From an uncultured Alphaproteobacteria bacterium (GTDB lineage: Bacteria > Pseudomonadota > Alphaproteobacteria > Bin95), in the NCBI GenBank assembly GCA_913060845.1, contig CAJXVF010000016.1, forward strand, positions 1 to 12,844: a stretch of DNA of 12,844 nucleotides, given 5' to 3'. Of the stretch, positions 1 through 6,554 are shown piece after piece (position 1 is the stretch's first letter; each line of letters starts with the position of its first letter). Made by a program: the position numbers and the translations under genes. The notes beneath the pieces are model-generated. The model searched no databases and was not told the DNA's origin. It saw nothing but the letters and a program-made list of their open reading frames with translations.

Positions 1-57
1 TCCTTCATAGCAAACATTGCTCGAAAGAGACCGGAACGTAACCCGGACAAGACCATT

Positions 58-160
58 ATAGGCGTTCTGCTGCGGCTTTCCGAATTGGATTTCGACGATG
101 TAAATGCCCCTGTTTCTTGGCCCAGGTCATCAATTTGCCGCTGATGTACGCTGAATAATT
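58..160 (-). pseudogene. IS3-family transposase (OrfB, integrase core) remnant, frameshifted
   Basis: Read on the minus strand, 160 to about 110 gives NYSAYISGKLMTWAKKQG. After a one-base shift near 106-110, the next frame gives IYIVEIQFGKPQQNAY down to about 58. Together these resemble the DDE integrase-core stretch of IS3-family OrfB transposases, which usually reads NGPEYIS...LMTW...IQPGKPQQNAYIER. The similarity is by eye and from memory of the family. The frame is shifted, the catalytic Asp region before YIS is not recognisable, and the match fades beyond NAY, so this is a dead fragment. No terminal inverted repeats are visible. It marks past insertion-sequence activity at the left side of the window. 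Confidence 0.5.
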
Positions 161-295
161 CGACGACCTTCAAACGGCGGATCATGGCCAAGACGCTGGA
201 GTTGGGCGCGCCGCCCCTCGCAGCGTCAGCCTGCCGACATAATTCTGCCATCAATCGCGGCCACCCTTTCGTCTAATCACAGGAGGACCGCCAAG

Positions 296-451
296 ATGAA
301 CAAGCGCGCTCAAGAGATCATCTTCCGCCGAATGATCGCCGCCTTGGACAGAGATTGCGTAGAGCGGGTCGGGCTTGCCGCCGTCGATGAGGCCACGAGC
401 ATGATGGCGGATTCTATCGCGCTACTCTCCATAGAGGGCGTGGGCAAATGA
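296..451 (+). CDS. Small hypothetical protein (51 aa), coupled to the membrane protein gene
   Basis: An ATG at 296 follows a near-perfect Shine-Dalgarno AGGAGG (281-286) with 9 nt spacing. This is among the strongest ribosome sites in the window and the main reason to accept so short a gene. The product (MNKRAQEIIFRRMIAALDRD..., ending SIEGVGK) is mostly helical in appearance, with a basic N-terminus and no membrane segment or known motif. Its TGA (449-451) overlaps the ATG of the next gene (448) as ATGA, so the two are probably translated as a coupled pair. I do not recognise the family. Its role may be linked to the downstream membrane protein, but that is inferred from position only. Confidence 0.6.
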   Translation: MNKRAQEIIFRRMIAALDRDCVERVGLAAVDEATSMMADSIALLSIEGVGK

Positions 452-1269
452 TTGGGCGGATATGGCGAGGCGAGATCGGCTTGGCATGGGCATTCTGGGG
501 CGTTGGTCTTCTGGGGTTATATCCATTGATCGCCCTGTTGCTGGGCTCAGTCTCCCTTGGCTGGCTGGCGACGGTAGCCAAATCTCTCCCTATCACTATT
601 CGGTTTGCCCTTCTTCCGTTCTTTGGCAGCGGGGGGTTCAAAGCCCTGGCGACCGGGGCGGCGCTGCTGGTCTTGATCGTGCCCACAGTCGTCATCTGGC
701 GCTCGGCTAAACGCTCATCCAGCAGAGCCTCTAGGGTCATCGCCAAGACCTACGTCATCTTTGCCGCATTAGCCGCTCTTACTGGTCCGCCGGTAATGCT
801 CTTCGTTCTCGCGATGCTGCTTATCACTGCGGCTATAGAGCCAGAGCATCAGGCTGACACGCCCGAACTGTTGAGCAAAGCGCCTGCTAGATTTGTGGAA
901 CTCACAGGGGTTGAACTGCCGAAGGGCGCAAGGGTAGTTCACGCCGTTTACTACCGCCATGGAACGATGGATTACGAGTTTGGTTCCCATATCGTTGTCG
1001 ATGCCTCGAACCTCAATATCCGCGAATGGGCTCAAACGAGCAGGCCGTTTGGTATCCGACTGAAGCCGACGCTTCCTGAGAATCAGAGCCTAGAGTTTAA
1101 CGCCGAAGGATTGGATTGTGGCCTTTCAAAACTTAAGGCGATCTGCCGCTATGTTGAAACCCCCACTCGGACTTGGCACTACAAGAAGCGGCTGAGAATG
1201 GACCGTGTAGTGAGTATAACGGTGCTCGAGAAGGCAAATATAATTTGGCTGTACGAGACAAGCTGGTGA
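448..1269 (+). CDS. Hypothetical integral membrane protein with C-terminal soluble domain (273 aa)
   Basis: This is the largest plus-strand frame in the left part. It starts at an ATG overlapping the stop of the 51-aa gene (ATGA). Hydrophobic segments lie at about residues 11-33, 66-84 and 101-129, with basic stretches between them (for example RSAKRSSSR at 85-93), so at least three membrane helices are likely. Residues 130-273 form a polar domain with the pattern FVELTGVELPKGARVVHAVYY and two Cys near residues 224 and 233. I know of no family with this layout. Downstream there is no co-directional gene and no clear terminator. Its job is unknown; the coupling suggests that it works with the 51-aa protein. 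Confidence 0.72.
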   Translation: MIGRIWRGEIGLAWAFWGVGLLGLYPLIALLLGSVSLGWLATVAKSLPITIRFALLPFFGSGGFKALATGAALLVLIVPTVVIWRSAKRSSSRASRVIAKTYVIFAALAALTGPPVMLFVLAMLLITAAIEPEHQADTPELLSKAPARFVELTGVELPKGARVVHAVYYRHGTMDYEFGSHIVVDASNLNIREWAQTSRPFGIRLKPTLPENQSLEFNAEGLDCGLSKLKAICRYVETPTRTWHYKKRLRMDRVVSITVLEKANIIWLYETSW

Positions 1270-1695
1270 TGGCGGAACCGAAGCAAAGACGCGGGAGACC
1301 GTGTAGCGAAAAGTAATATGTGAGTGCACCCAAGCTTTGTGAATCCCTCACGGGCGCCAATAGGCTTTAGGAAGGCTTTCTAGCCGGCAAGCTTGACTAG
1401 CTATGCGTACAGCTACTCTGGTTCCTTGATGAGTATCGGGCTGTGGCGATTTGAGATGCCCATAAACCCGCTTGCGAATGTGTTATCAAAACACAAAGGT
1501 TGCTGATTGGACAATTGTGACATCTGAAATTTAGTCAGGGCGTCGTAGCAACGCTCTTCCCAAAGCTTGAAAAGGCTTTTCAAGCACTGTTGATTAATAG
1601 GTTATGCCACTTTGCAGCATTGGCCGCTCGGTACTGCTTGGAAACCGGTCTAAGGCATACTCAAAAAAATCGCTCAATTGTATTTCATTTGAATT
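1270..1695. other. Gene-poor spacer between convergent genes
   Basis: No convincing gene lies here. On the minus strand a frame from a TTG at 1583 to a TAG at 1413 would give 56 aa (MKSLFKLWEERCYDALTKFQ..., ending ILIKEPE). It has no ribosome site, and its would-be start lies inside the 21-bp palindrome at 1565-1585. It could be a small gene or the tail of a decayed one, so I leave it as a candidate only. The spacer is more AT-rich than the genes around it. A run of seven A on the plus strand near 1663-1669 gives a T-run just downstream of the minus-strand gene that ends at 1696, but I see no stem in front of it. Confidence 0.5.
1565..1585. repeat. 21-bp perfect palindrome (10-bp arms)
   Basis: GCTTGAAAAG (1565-1574) and CTTTTCAAGC (1576-1585) are exact reverse complements around a single base, G1575. 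It lies between convergent transcription units. There is no T-tract on either side, so it is not a standard terminator. The near-zero spacer fits a dimer-binding operator or recombination site better than an RNA hairpin. Its function is unknown. Confidence 0.7.
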
Positions 1696-2304
1696 CTAGT
1701 GGGTGAGAGGGGCTTGCCATTCTACATGCCCGGACGCGAGCCAGCCTTCTTGCTGGAGGAGCCAAAATAAACCCTCCTCAATGCCGATCATGCCAATTCC
1801 TGGAATTTCAAAAAGGGGTGCAAATGATTTTCGTGGATAGGTTATTTTAACCCGGACAATTGCGCGATTACCTTTAATCCGAATGTATCCACCATTCAAA
1901 GCCAAGGCCGTTCGAGCCTCCCAGTATTTATCATAATCAAATGATATGGGGTAAGAACTGGTTGGCCATACAAGCCTAACTGGCTGGTCAATGGCCTTAG
2001 ACGAATTTATGGCTTTTTGAACAACTTTGGAGCGGAGAAAAAAGTCATCGTTTATTACCTTGGGATCCTCATCAAAACCTGAATACATCATCAGATGCTC
2101 GCGAACCAACTCTGGATATATGGGATACGCAAACGCGGAGCTCACCAACCCGAGAATATAAATCTCAGATTTATTGATCCACGAAAAATTAGAAGACTTT
2201 ATGGGGGTGGTGTTAAGGCTGTTCAGCCGATAAATGCCGACCATAAATACTATTGCCATTACTAGTAAGAAGATCCCCAATCTTCTGGCCCAGAGTCTAA
2301 GCAA
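1696..2304 (-). CDS. Membrane-anchored hypothetical protein (202 aa)
   Basis: The frame starts at a TTG (2304-2302). There is no in-frame ATG between it and the upstream TGA at 2334-2332, and the ribosome site is weak (GTGGA), so the start is uncertain; Met17 or Met21 would cut into the membrane segment. Residues 1-8 are basic (MLRLWARR) and 9-25 are strongly hydrophobic, which gives an N-in single-pass anchor or uncleaved signal. Residues 30-202 are a polar domain containing FEIPGIGMIGIEEGLFWLLQQ near the C-terminus. I do not recognise the family. The gene is AT-richer than the primase operon upstream and separated from it by 138 bp, which fits a cargo gene at the end of element A. Confidence 0.68.
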   Translation of the reverse strand: MLRLWARRLGIFLLVMAIVFMVGIYRLNSLNTTPIKSSNFSWINKSEIYILGLVSSAFAYPIYPELVREHLMMYSGFDEDPKVINDDFFLRSKVVQKAINSSKAIDQPVRLVWPTSSYPISFDYDKYWEARTALALNGGYIRIKGNRAIVRVKITYPRKSFAPLFEIPGIGMIGIEEGLFWLLQQEGWLASGHVEWQAPLTH

Positions 2305-2442
2305 AATGTCGGATCCACTTTTGAACGCGGTTCAGGCGACTAGCCCGCGCCAGAAGTGCAAGCCCGTTGGAGAGATAGTTAACTGTCGGGCATCATCCTC
2401 AATCTTGCAAGTCAAAGCCTTTAAGACAGGTGGCATCGGCGG

Positions 2443-2937
2443 CTACCATGGTTTTGCTATGCCGCAATGCTTCAACGCAGCCTGTGCTACCTGTCTTCGC
2501 CCCCTGAACCAATCCAACCAGCACCGCGCATGCAGCCACCTCAGATGTGGCTCTAAGCCGAACGGGATTAGAGGCTTGTCCGCGCTAGCATGCCCACCGC
2601 AGCCAATGCATTGCCCGTCGGATGAGGCGGAAGGGTTCTGGTTGATCCATTCCATCTCGACGCACATATAGGCCCGTGCGGTAGCCTTGTCAGAAGGCAG
2701 GGCATCATCTGCCTGTGCCTGCGTCAGCTTCTCGGCATAGGCTGCCTTCCAGTCGGCGGCGGTCTCCGGATGCTGCTTGCGGGACAAATGAGCGATGATA
2801 GCGTCACGGTTCTCCTTGATCTCGGCGACCAGTGTCAGGTGCGGCGGCGCTGACGCCTGCAAATGCAGACGCCCCGCGTCGAGTGTGATCATCACGCCCT
2901 GATCGGACGCTCGGCGCAGCAGCACGGCGGCGCTCAT
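2443..2937 (-). CDS. Small protein with TubC_N-like N-terminus and Cys/His zinc-binding C-terminus (164 aa)
   Basis: The ATG at 2937-2935 overlaps the primase stop (2936-2934) as ATGA and has GGGAG 8 nt upstream. I prefer it over the in-frame TTG at 2952. Residues 4-51 (AVLLRRASDQGVMITLDAGR...IIAHL) resemble the TubC N-terminal docking fold seen in many small phage and island proteins, where its role is not known to be docking. Residues 110-139 hold C110-x2-C113 and H136-x2-C139, a likely zinc site, followed by a basic stretch (RGRRQ). ATGA coupling to the primase-helicase suggests equimolar synthesis and a job in replication, such as an accessory DNA- or protein-binding subunit. That role is inferred from position. 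Confidence 0.8.
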   Translation of the reverse strand: MSAAVLLRRASDQGVMITLDAGRLHLQASAPPHLTLVAEIKENRDAIIAHLSRKQHPETAADWKAAYAEKLTQAQADDALPSDKATARAYMCVEMEWINQNPSASSDGQCIGCGGHASADKPLIPFGLEPHLRWLHARCWLDWFRGRRQVAQAALKHCGIAKPW

Positions 2938-5609
2938 AGCGACATCTCCCAAGCCGGGGGCGGGGCTTTTTGATATGTATCGTCCGCTTCGTCCGCTTCG
3001 TCCGCCTCAGCGGGTTTCTGGGGTTGAGGGCGGACGCAAACGTCATTGGCGCTGTGTTCGTTTGCGTCCGCCTTGCGATATTGCGTCCGCCCCAGGGTGC
3101 CGGTGGAAGGGCTGCTTTCAACGGTTCGGAGTGTCGTGGCGGACCCGGCGGACGCAGCGGACGGAGTTTCCGCAGAACGCTGGCTACGGGTGATCGTGAT
3201 CGTCCGCGTTCGGGCTTTGCCGATACGCTCCTCGGTCACGTTGATGCCGTGTCTCCGTAACAGTGTGGCGGCGCGACGGAGGCTAGACGCGATCGATCGC
3301 GGCGACTTTGGCCAATTGGGATCATGCCGCACCTTTTCCTCGACTTGGGCCGTGAGTTGGGTCAGCAGGTCGGTCGCCGTTCCGCTCCAACTTTCGACAG
3401 TCTCCATCAGGTCTTTGACTGCGACAGCAATGATGTCGGCTTCAAAACTATCGCGCTCAGCATCTGCGCGATTGCCTCTATAGGCGGCCATGAACTTTGC
3501 TTCAGGCCAGAACGCGCCCTCACATGCACAAGACCAGTGGGCGAAGTCTGCCATGCGCGGGTGGCCATCCAATGTGATCGTGTCTTGATGCTGTAGCCCC
3601 GCGACCACGCCGTTTAGAAGGGCGCCGAGGATTACGGGTGCCGCGGCGTCAACCTCCGCCCAAAGTTCTTTCTCCGTGCGCCGCTCAGCCTCTGAGATGG
3701 GGTTCAATCTTATGAAGATAGCCCGCTCTGCAAGGTCTGGCCTATCAACAACGTCCGCAATGCCGTTAAGGATGATAGGGCGTTGGGCCTCGAACAATTC
3801 TTCGTCCCGGTCGCTGTAGTTCCGGCGAATGGCATATGCGCCGCCGGTGGCGATGCGGCAGAGCGCGTCAGAGAGCCAAGGTGAAATCTTCGAGACGTTG
3901 TCGTATGCGAGAACATGACTGTTTGCGGTGGCGACGTAGAGATCACGTTCCTCGCGCGGCCAGGACCTGAGCGCTGCGGTGTTTGGGTCGATCAATCGCC
4001 GCATGATGCGGGCGAACGTGCTCTTGGCCGATCCTTGCTCGCCGCTGATGGCCAGAAGCGGGTACGGTCCCCGCGGACATAGGGCGGCAGTCAACCACGC
4101 GACGGCCAGAACAAAGTCGCTGTGGGAGCCTATATTGATTAATCTGTGTAGGACTTGAATATCGCCCCCAGCTAAAGGCGATGGCAGTGGCAGCATGCCC
4201 GAGGCTCGCTTAAAGCGGACGGGCGGTCGCAATACGATCCGCCAGCCAGTTTTATCAATCTCGACCGCCCTCCAATCTGGGGTCCCAAGGTCGAGATAAA
4301 CACTGCCATCACGCTCGCCGACCCGCACAAACACCTGATGCTCCGGCCCGTCATGCTGTGCCTGCGCTTCGATGACGGCAAGTGCGGAGTTAAGCGCTTC
4401 TGTCGCCACCGCGCCGCCCGTCGTCTGATAGAATGTGCGACATAGGAGAGACTTGAACCCGTCGCCACGGACCGACCAAGTCTGGCGATTGCCGCCCACT
4501 TCGACGTCGGCATAGGCAATGCCATCTGGGTCGTGGAAGAGCGTCCATTGCTCTGTGAGCGCAATCAGCTTGCTGGCATTGTTATGTGACTTCGGCGTGT
4601 CATTGTCAGCCGCATTCTCTGCCGGGCCAGGGATTGGCACCCGCCGCCAACCATTCTCTGCGGCGAGGAAAAACAGGGTCGCCACTGTAATGGGCCGGGT
4701 GTGCGGGCACCCAAAGCTCTCCCAGGTCCGCTGCGTCTGCGCAGGATCGTCCTTGGCGGATTGCGCAGACCATTGCCGCCAAAGGTCTATGCCGGCCTCT
4801 CCAAGACCGTCATAAAGCGCAAAACCGATCCGCAGCCACTCGTCGTAGCCTAAATCAGTGTTTGGGATGCAATGTAGAGCCTCTGCAATACGCTCCTCAG
4901 TCGGTGGCTCGCCGACGCCAAAGCCCGCGGCTTGACGTCCCGAGCGCTCGCGCCGATCCATTACTGATCTCGCGATAGCCCCGGCGTCACTTAGGCATTT
5001 GGCTGCTGCCTGAAGGAATGCATCAACCTGCTCGGAGGTGACGCTTGGAAGCGCTTTCGAGGGTATGTCCAGGGGCGATCCGTCAGTCCACTGATATTCC
5101 TGGTCGGTTGCAGGATGAATGCCAAACCCCACAAATTGCTGGCCTTGGCCCAATACCTCCACCTGCGCCTTAGATCCATCCGCAAAGAAGTGCTCTTCGG
5201 TCGCCAGTTTCTTAAAAGGCATGCTGGCGCGATAAACGAGCAGGCTCTTCGGCGCACGTCCGACGCGGCGCAAAGGCGTCTGGCCAAGCATCTCACCGGC
5301 GAGCGCTTCTATTCTCGTTGCCATTGGCGCGTCTGTGATGTCGATATCAATGCCGACGATGTCGCCAGTCAGGATGCCGGTGTTTGTCCAGTCGGGATGA
5401 TCTTTGGCCCAGGCTCTGATCTCCGCCTCCGTGGCGTCTGCACAAACCTTAGGCCAGTTACGAAGCAGGACAGCTTTACCTGGGTTGGCCTTCGATGACG
5501 TCGATGCCGTTGGCGACGTCACTGGTACCGGGTGATAGCTGTGGCGCAAGAGAGCGAGCCGAAGGGCAGTTAGGCCCATATAGGCATCTTGGGTGAGATC
5601 ATTTCTCAT
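2934..5609 (-). CDS. Bifunctional primase-polymerase / superfamily 3-like helicase, element replication protein (891 aa)
   Basis: The start is the ATG at 5609, with GGAGG 6 nt upstream; a TTG 13 codons earlier has no such site. Residues 14-190 form a Prim-Pol domain: acidic motif GIDID (86-90), QVEVLGQG (149-156) and GFGIHP (161-166). Residues 238-322 match a PriCT-2-type linker (EERIAEALHCIP...). Residues 515-640 form an ATPase core with Walker A GEQGSAKST (523-531, Ala where Gly is usual before Lys529), Walker B LAYDN (567-571), sensor Asn615 and basic residues R628/R634. The tail (from about 810) is low-complexity and carries an Ala-Asp-Glu repeat. The family primes and unwinds DNA to replicate phage-like or integrative elements. 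The gene overlaps the HTH gene upstream by 11 bp and the zinc protein downstream by 4 bp, so it sits in one operon. Confidence 0.93.
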   Translation of the reverse strand: MRNDLTQDAYMGLTALRLALLRHSYHPVPVTSPTASTSSKANPGKAVLLRNWPKVCADATEAEIRAWAKDHPDWTNTGILTGDIVGIDIDITDAPMATRIEALAGEMLGQTPLRRVGRAPKSLLVYRASMPFKKLATEEHFFADGSKAQVEVLGQGQQFVGFGIHPATDQEYQWTDGSPLDIPSKALPSVTSEQVDAFLQAAAKCLSDAGAIARSVMDRRERSGRQAAGFGVGEPPTEERIAEALHCIPNTDLGYDEWLRIGFALYDGLGEAGIDLWRQWSAQSAKDDPAQTQRTWESFGCPHTRPITVATLFFLAAENGWRRVPIPGPAENAADNDTPKSHNNASKLIALTEQWTLFHDPDGIAYADVEVGGNRQTWSVRGDGFKSLLCRTFYQTTGGAVATEALNSALAVIEAQAQHDGPEHQVFVRVGERDGSVYLDLGTPDWRAVEIDKTGWRIVLRPPVRFKRASGMLPLPSPLAGGDIQVLHRLINIGSHSDFVLAVAWLTAALCPRGPYPLLAISGEQGSAKSTFARIMRRLIDPNTAALRSWPREERDLYVATANSHVLAYDNVSKISPWLSDALCRIATGGAYAIRRNYSDRDEELFEAQRPIILNGIADVVDRPDLAERAIFIRLNPISEAERRTEKELWAEVDAAAPVILGALLNGVVAGLQHQDTITLDGHPRMADFAHWSCACEGAFWPEAKFMAAYRGNRADAERDSFEADIIAVAVKDLMETVESWSGTATDLLTQLTAQVEEKVRHDPNWPKSPRSIASSLRRAATLLRRHGINVTEERIGKARTRTITITRSQRSAETPSAASAGSATTLRTVESSPSTGTLGRTQYRKADANEHSANDVCVRPQPQKPAEADEADEADDTYQKAPPPAWEMSL
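2982..3207. repeat. Cluster of ten GTCCGC/GCGGAC words with a 14-bp inverted repeat, candidate replication origin
   Basis: GTCCGC occurs on the plus strand at 2982, 2991, 3000, 3066, 3085 and 3202, and its complement GCGGAC at 3030, 3139, 3148 and 3157. Two triplets have 9-bp spacing (2982/2991/3000 and 3139/3148/3157). GGCGGACGCAAACG (3029-3042) is the exact reverse complement of CGTTTGCGTCCGCC (3059-3072) across a 16-nt gap, and TTGCGTCCGCC recurs at 3081-3091. The cluster is inside the last 270 bp of the primase gene. Iterons near the initiator gene are typical of plasmid and P4-like origins; an origin here is inference. Part of the periodicity also encodes Ala-Asp-Glu repeats. Confidence 0.55.
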
Positions 5610-5946
5610 TGCGCGCCTCCAGGGCTGCCATCTTGGCGGCTTTGCCAATCTCTGCCGGCGGCAGGCTCTTGATGAGCTGTGCCAGACTATTTGCCAAGAT
5701 AATGGTTCGGCGACCGGCCTTGACCGCCTTCAAACGTCCAGCGGCGATCTCATCGTAAACGCGGGTCCGACTGAAACCGCTAGCCTCTACGGCACCGTCT
5801 ATCGTGTACCCAAGAGGTGGGCGCCAAGGTGGCGCGGTTTCAGCTAGTTCGGCCTGGCAGTCATCTGCCGCTACATCGAACTTATCGGCAGGAATTTTTT
5901 CCGGGGAATATTGCGCCAAATGGAGGGTCCTTATGTGGAGCCGCAT
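5599..5946 (-). CDS. Excisionase-like / MerR-type helix-turn-helix DNA-binding protein (115 aa)
   Basis: Residues 47-95 (YTIDGAVEASGFSRTRVYDEIAAGRLKAVKAGRRTII...) fit the HTH_17/excisionase-type winged helix: a first helix around AVEASG, a recognition helix around SRTRVYDEI, then the short G-R-L-K-A wing. This family acts as recombination directionality factors or as small regulators of mobile elements. The ATG at 5946 has no clear ribosome site. An in-frame TTG nine codons later has AAGGA a short distance upstream, so the true start could be there. The poorly conserved N-terminal 45 residues allow either. The stop lies 11 bp inside the primase start, so it is the first gene of the replication operon and probably links excision to replication. 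Confidence 0.8.
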   Translation of the reverse strand: MRLHIRTLHLAQYSPEKIPADKFDVAADDCQAELAETAPPWRPPLGYTIDGAVEASGFSRTRVYDEIAAGRLKAVKAGRRTIILANSLAQLIKSLPPAEIGKAAKMAALEARNEK

Positions 5947-6356
5947 CCAAAACGAGCCAACACCAATAGGTTAGAGGGTGCACGATCCGGGTCTGAAATC
6001 TTGTCTTGATCTGCCCGAGCATCGTCGCCATAGTCCTATCTGTTGAGCCGTCGTGAATGCGGCGGGTTACATGGGACGCCCGGGGAAAGTTTGCCGACTT
6101 ACCGGGCGTTCCGCTTTTTGTGGCGATCAAGTACCGCCACATCCCAATGAATACAGTGGGATTAGGTGTGGGTGAAAGCGGACAAGTAGAGTTTTGCCCA
6201 AGAAATTTTGCTCCTGTACCCATAAGTAATTGAAAAACAAAGAATGCATCTGTGCATAGGGTGGAGTTATTTTTAATGCGGCCGTCCAAAATGGTAAGTT
6301 TTCGTGGCGGATATTGGTTCAACTCAACCTTGCTCTACTAGCTATAGTGGGTTTCC
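5947..6356. other. Leader / control region upstream of the HTH-primase operon
   Basis: About 410 bp separate the 65-codon gene from the HTH gene. The minus-strand frame at 6322-5882 (146 codons) mostly runs through this leader and into the HTH gene and is not credible as protein. On the plus strand, ATG 6057 to TGA 6231-6233 would give 58 aa (MRRVTWDARGKFADLPGVPL...); it lacks a good ribosome site, so it stays a candidate. A weak sigma70-like plus-strand promoter (TTGATC 6006-6011, 17 nt, CATAGT 6029-6034) precedes a stem with a T-tract (6073-6119). The region probably holds the main control of the element replication operon. Confidence 0.45.
6073..6119 (+). terminator. Intrinsic terminator-like hairpin on the plus strand
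   Basis: GGGACGCCCGG (6073-6083) pairs with CCGGGCGTTCC (6102-6112) over 11 positions with one G-T pair and an 18-nt loop, followed by GC and TTTTT (6115-6119). The stem is GC-rich and the T-tract is on the plus strand only, so it would stop rightward RNA, opposite to all neighbouring genes. The loop is longer than usual for a terminator. Confidence 0.35.
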
Positions 6357-6554
6357 CTAATGCGCGGGTGCGGGTGGTTGATACAGTTTGAATACCCTAA
6401 CTGCCTTCATCGGCAGTGATTGCCGACCTTCTGATATGGAACGAGCGCCCCCTACGATATTCACCTTTGCGTTCTGGCCGCTGAATTCGGCTTCCAGGAG
6501 ATCGTTCGGGGCTTCTTCACCGGCGGCGAGGCCACAAATGCTTCTGTCAGTCAT
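6357..6554 (-). CDS. Small hypothetical protein (65 aa) coupled to the nuclease gene
   Basis: The ATG (6554-6552) overlaps the nuclease stop (6553-6551) as ATGA. This is the main evidence that the frame is used, because there is no separate ribosome site. The product (MTDRSICGLAAGEEAPNDLL..., ending YQPPAPAH) has an acidic first half and a Pro/Ala-rich tail, with no recognised motif, membrane segment or helix-turn-helix. Position in the methyltransferase-nuclease operon makes it a possible accessory or control protein of that module. An HTH-type controller protein would normally precede the nuclease and be larger, so I do not call it one. It could also be a chance overlap. Confidence 0.45.
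   Translation of the reverse strand: MTDRSICGLAAGEEAPNDLLEAEFSGQNAKVNIVGGARSISEGRQSLPMKAVRVFKLYQPPAPAH

Noticed and set aside
1..144. Plus-strand frame of 47 codons open from the window edge
   Set aside because: It is antisense to the transposase remnant, has no recognisable motif and its start is not visible.
1..251. Open minus-strand frame beginning MAELCRQADAARGG and running off the left edge
   Set aside because: It crosses the region where two other minus-strand frames show transposase similarity, has no ribosome site, and its second half is Ser/Arg-rich as in a wrong frame.
414..746. 110-codon minus-strand frame
   Set aside because: It lies opposite the membrane-protein gene and has a Pro/Arg-rich shadow composition.
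2234..2671. 145-codon plus-strand frame
   Set aside because: It overlaps the ends of two better minus-strand genes, has a Cys-rich odd composition and no ribosome site. I take it as a shadow.
2981..3006. Short tandem repeats suggestive of a CRISPR or satellite array
   Set aside because: The units are 9 bp without spacers and encode an Ala-Asp-Glu repeat; there are no Cas genes.
5882..6322. 146-codon minus-strand frame through the leader into the HTH gene
   Set aside because: It overlaps the HTH gene out of frame, has no ribosome site, and its sequence looks like translated non-coding DNA.
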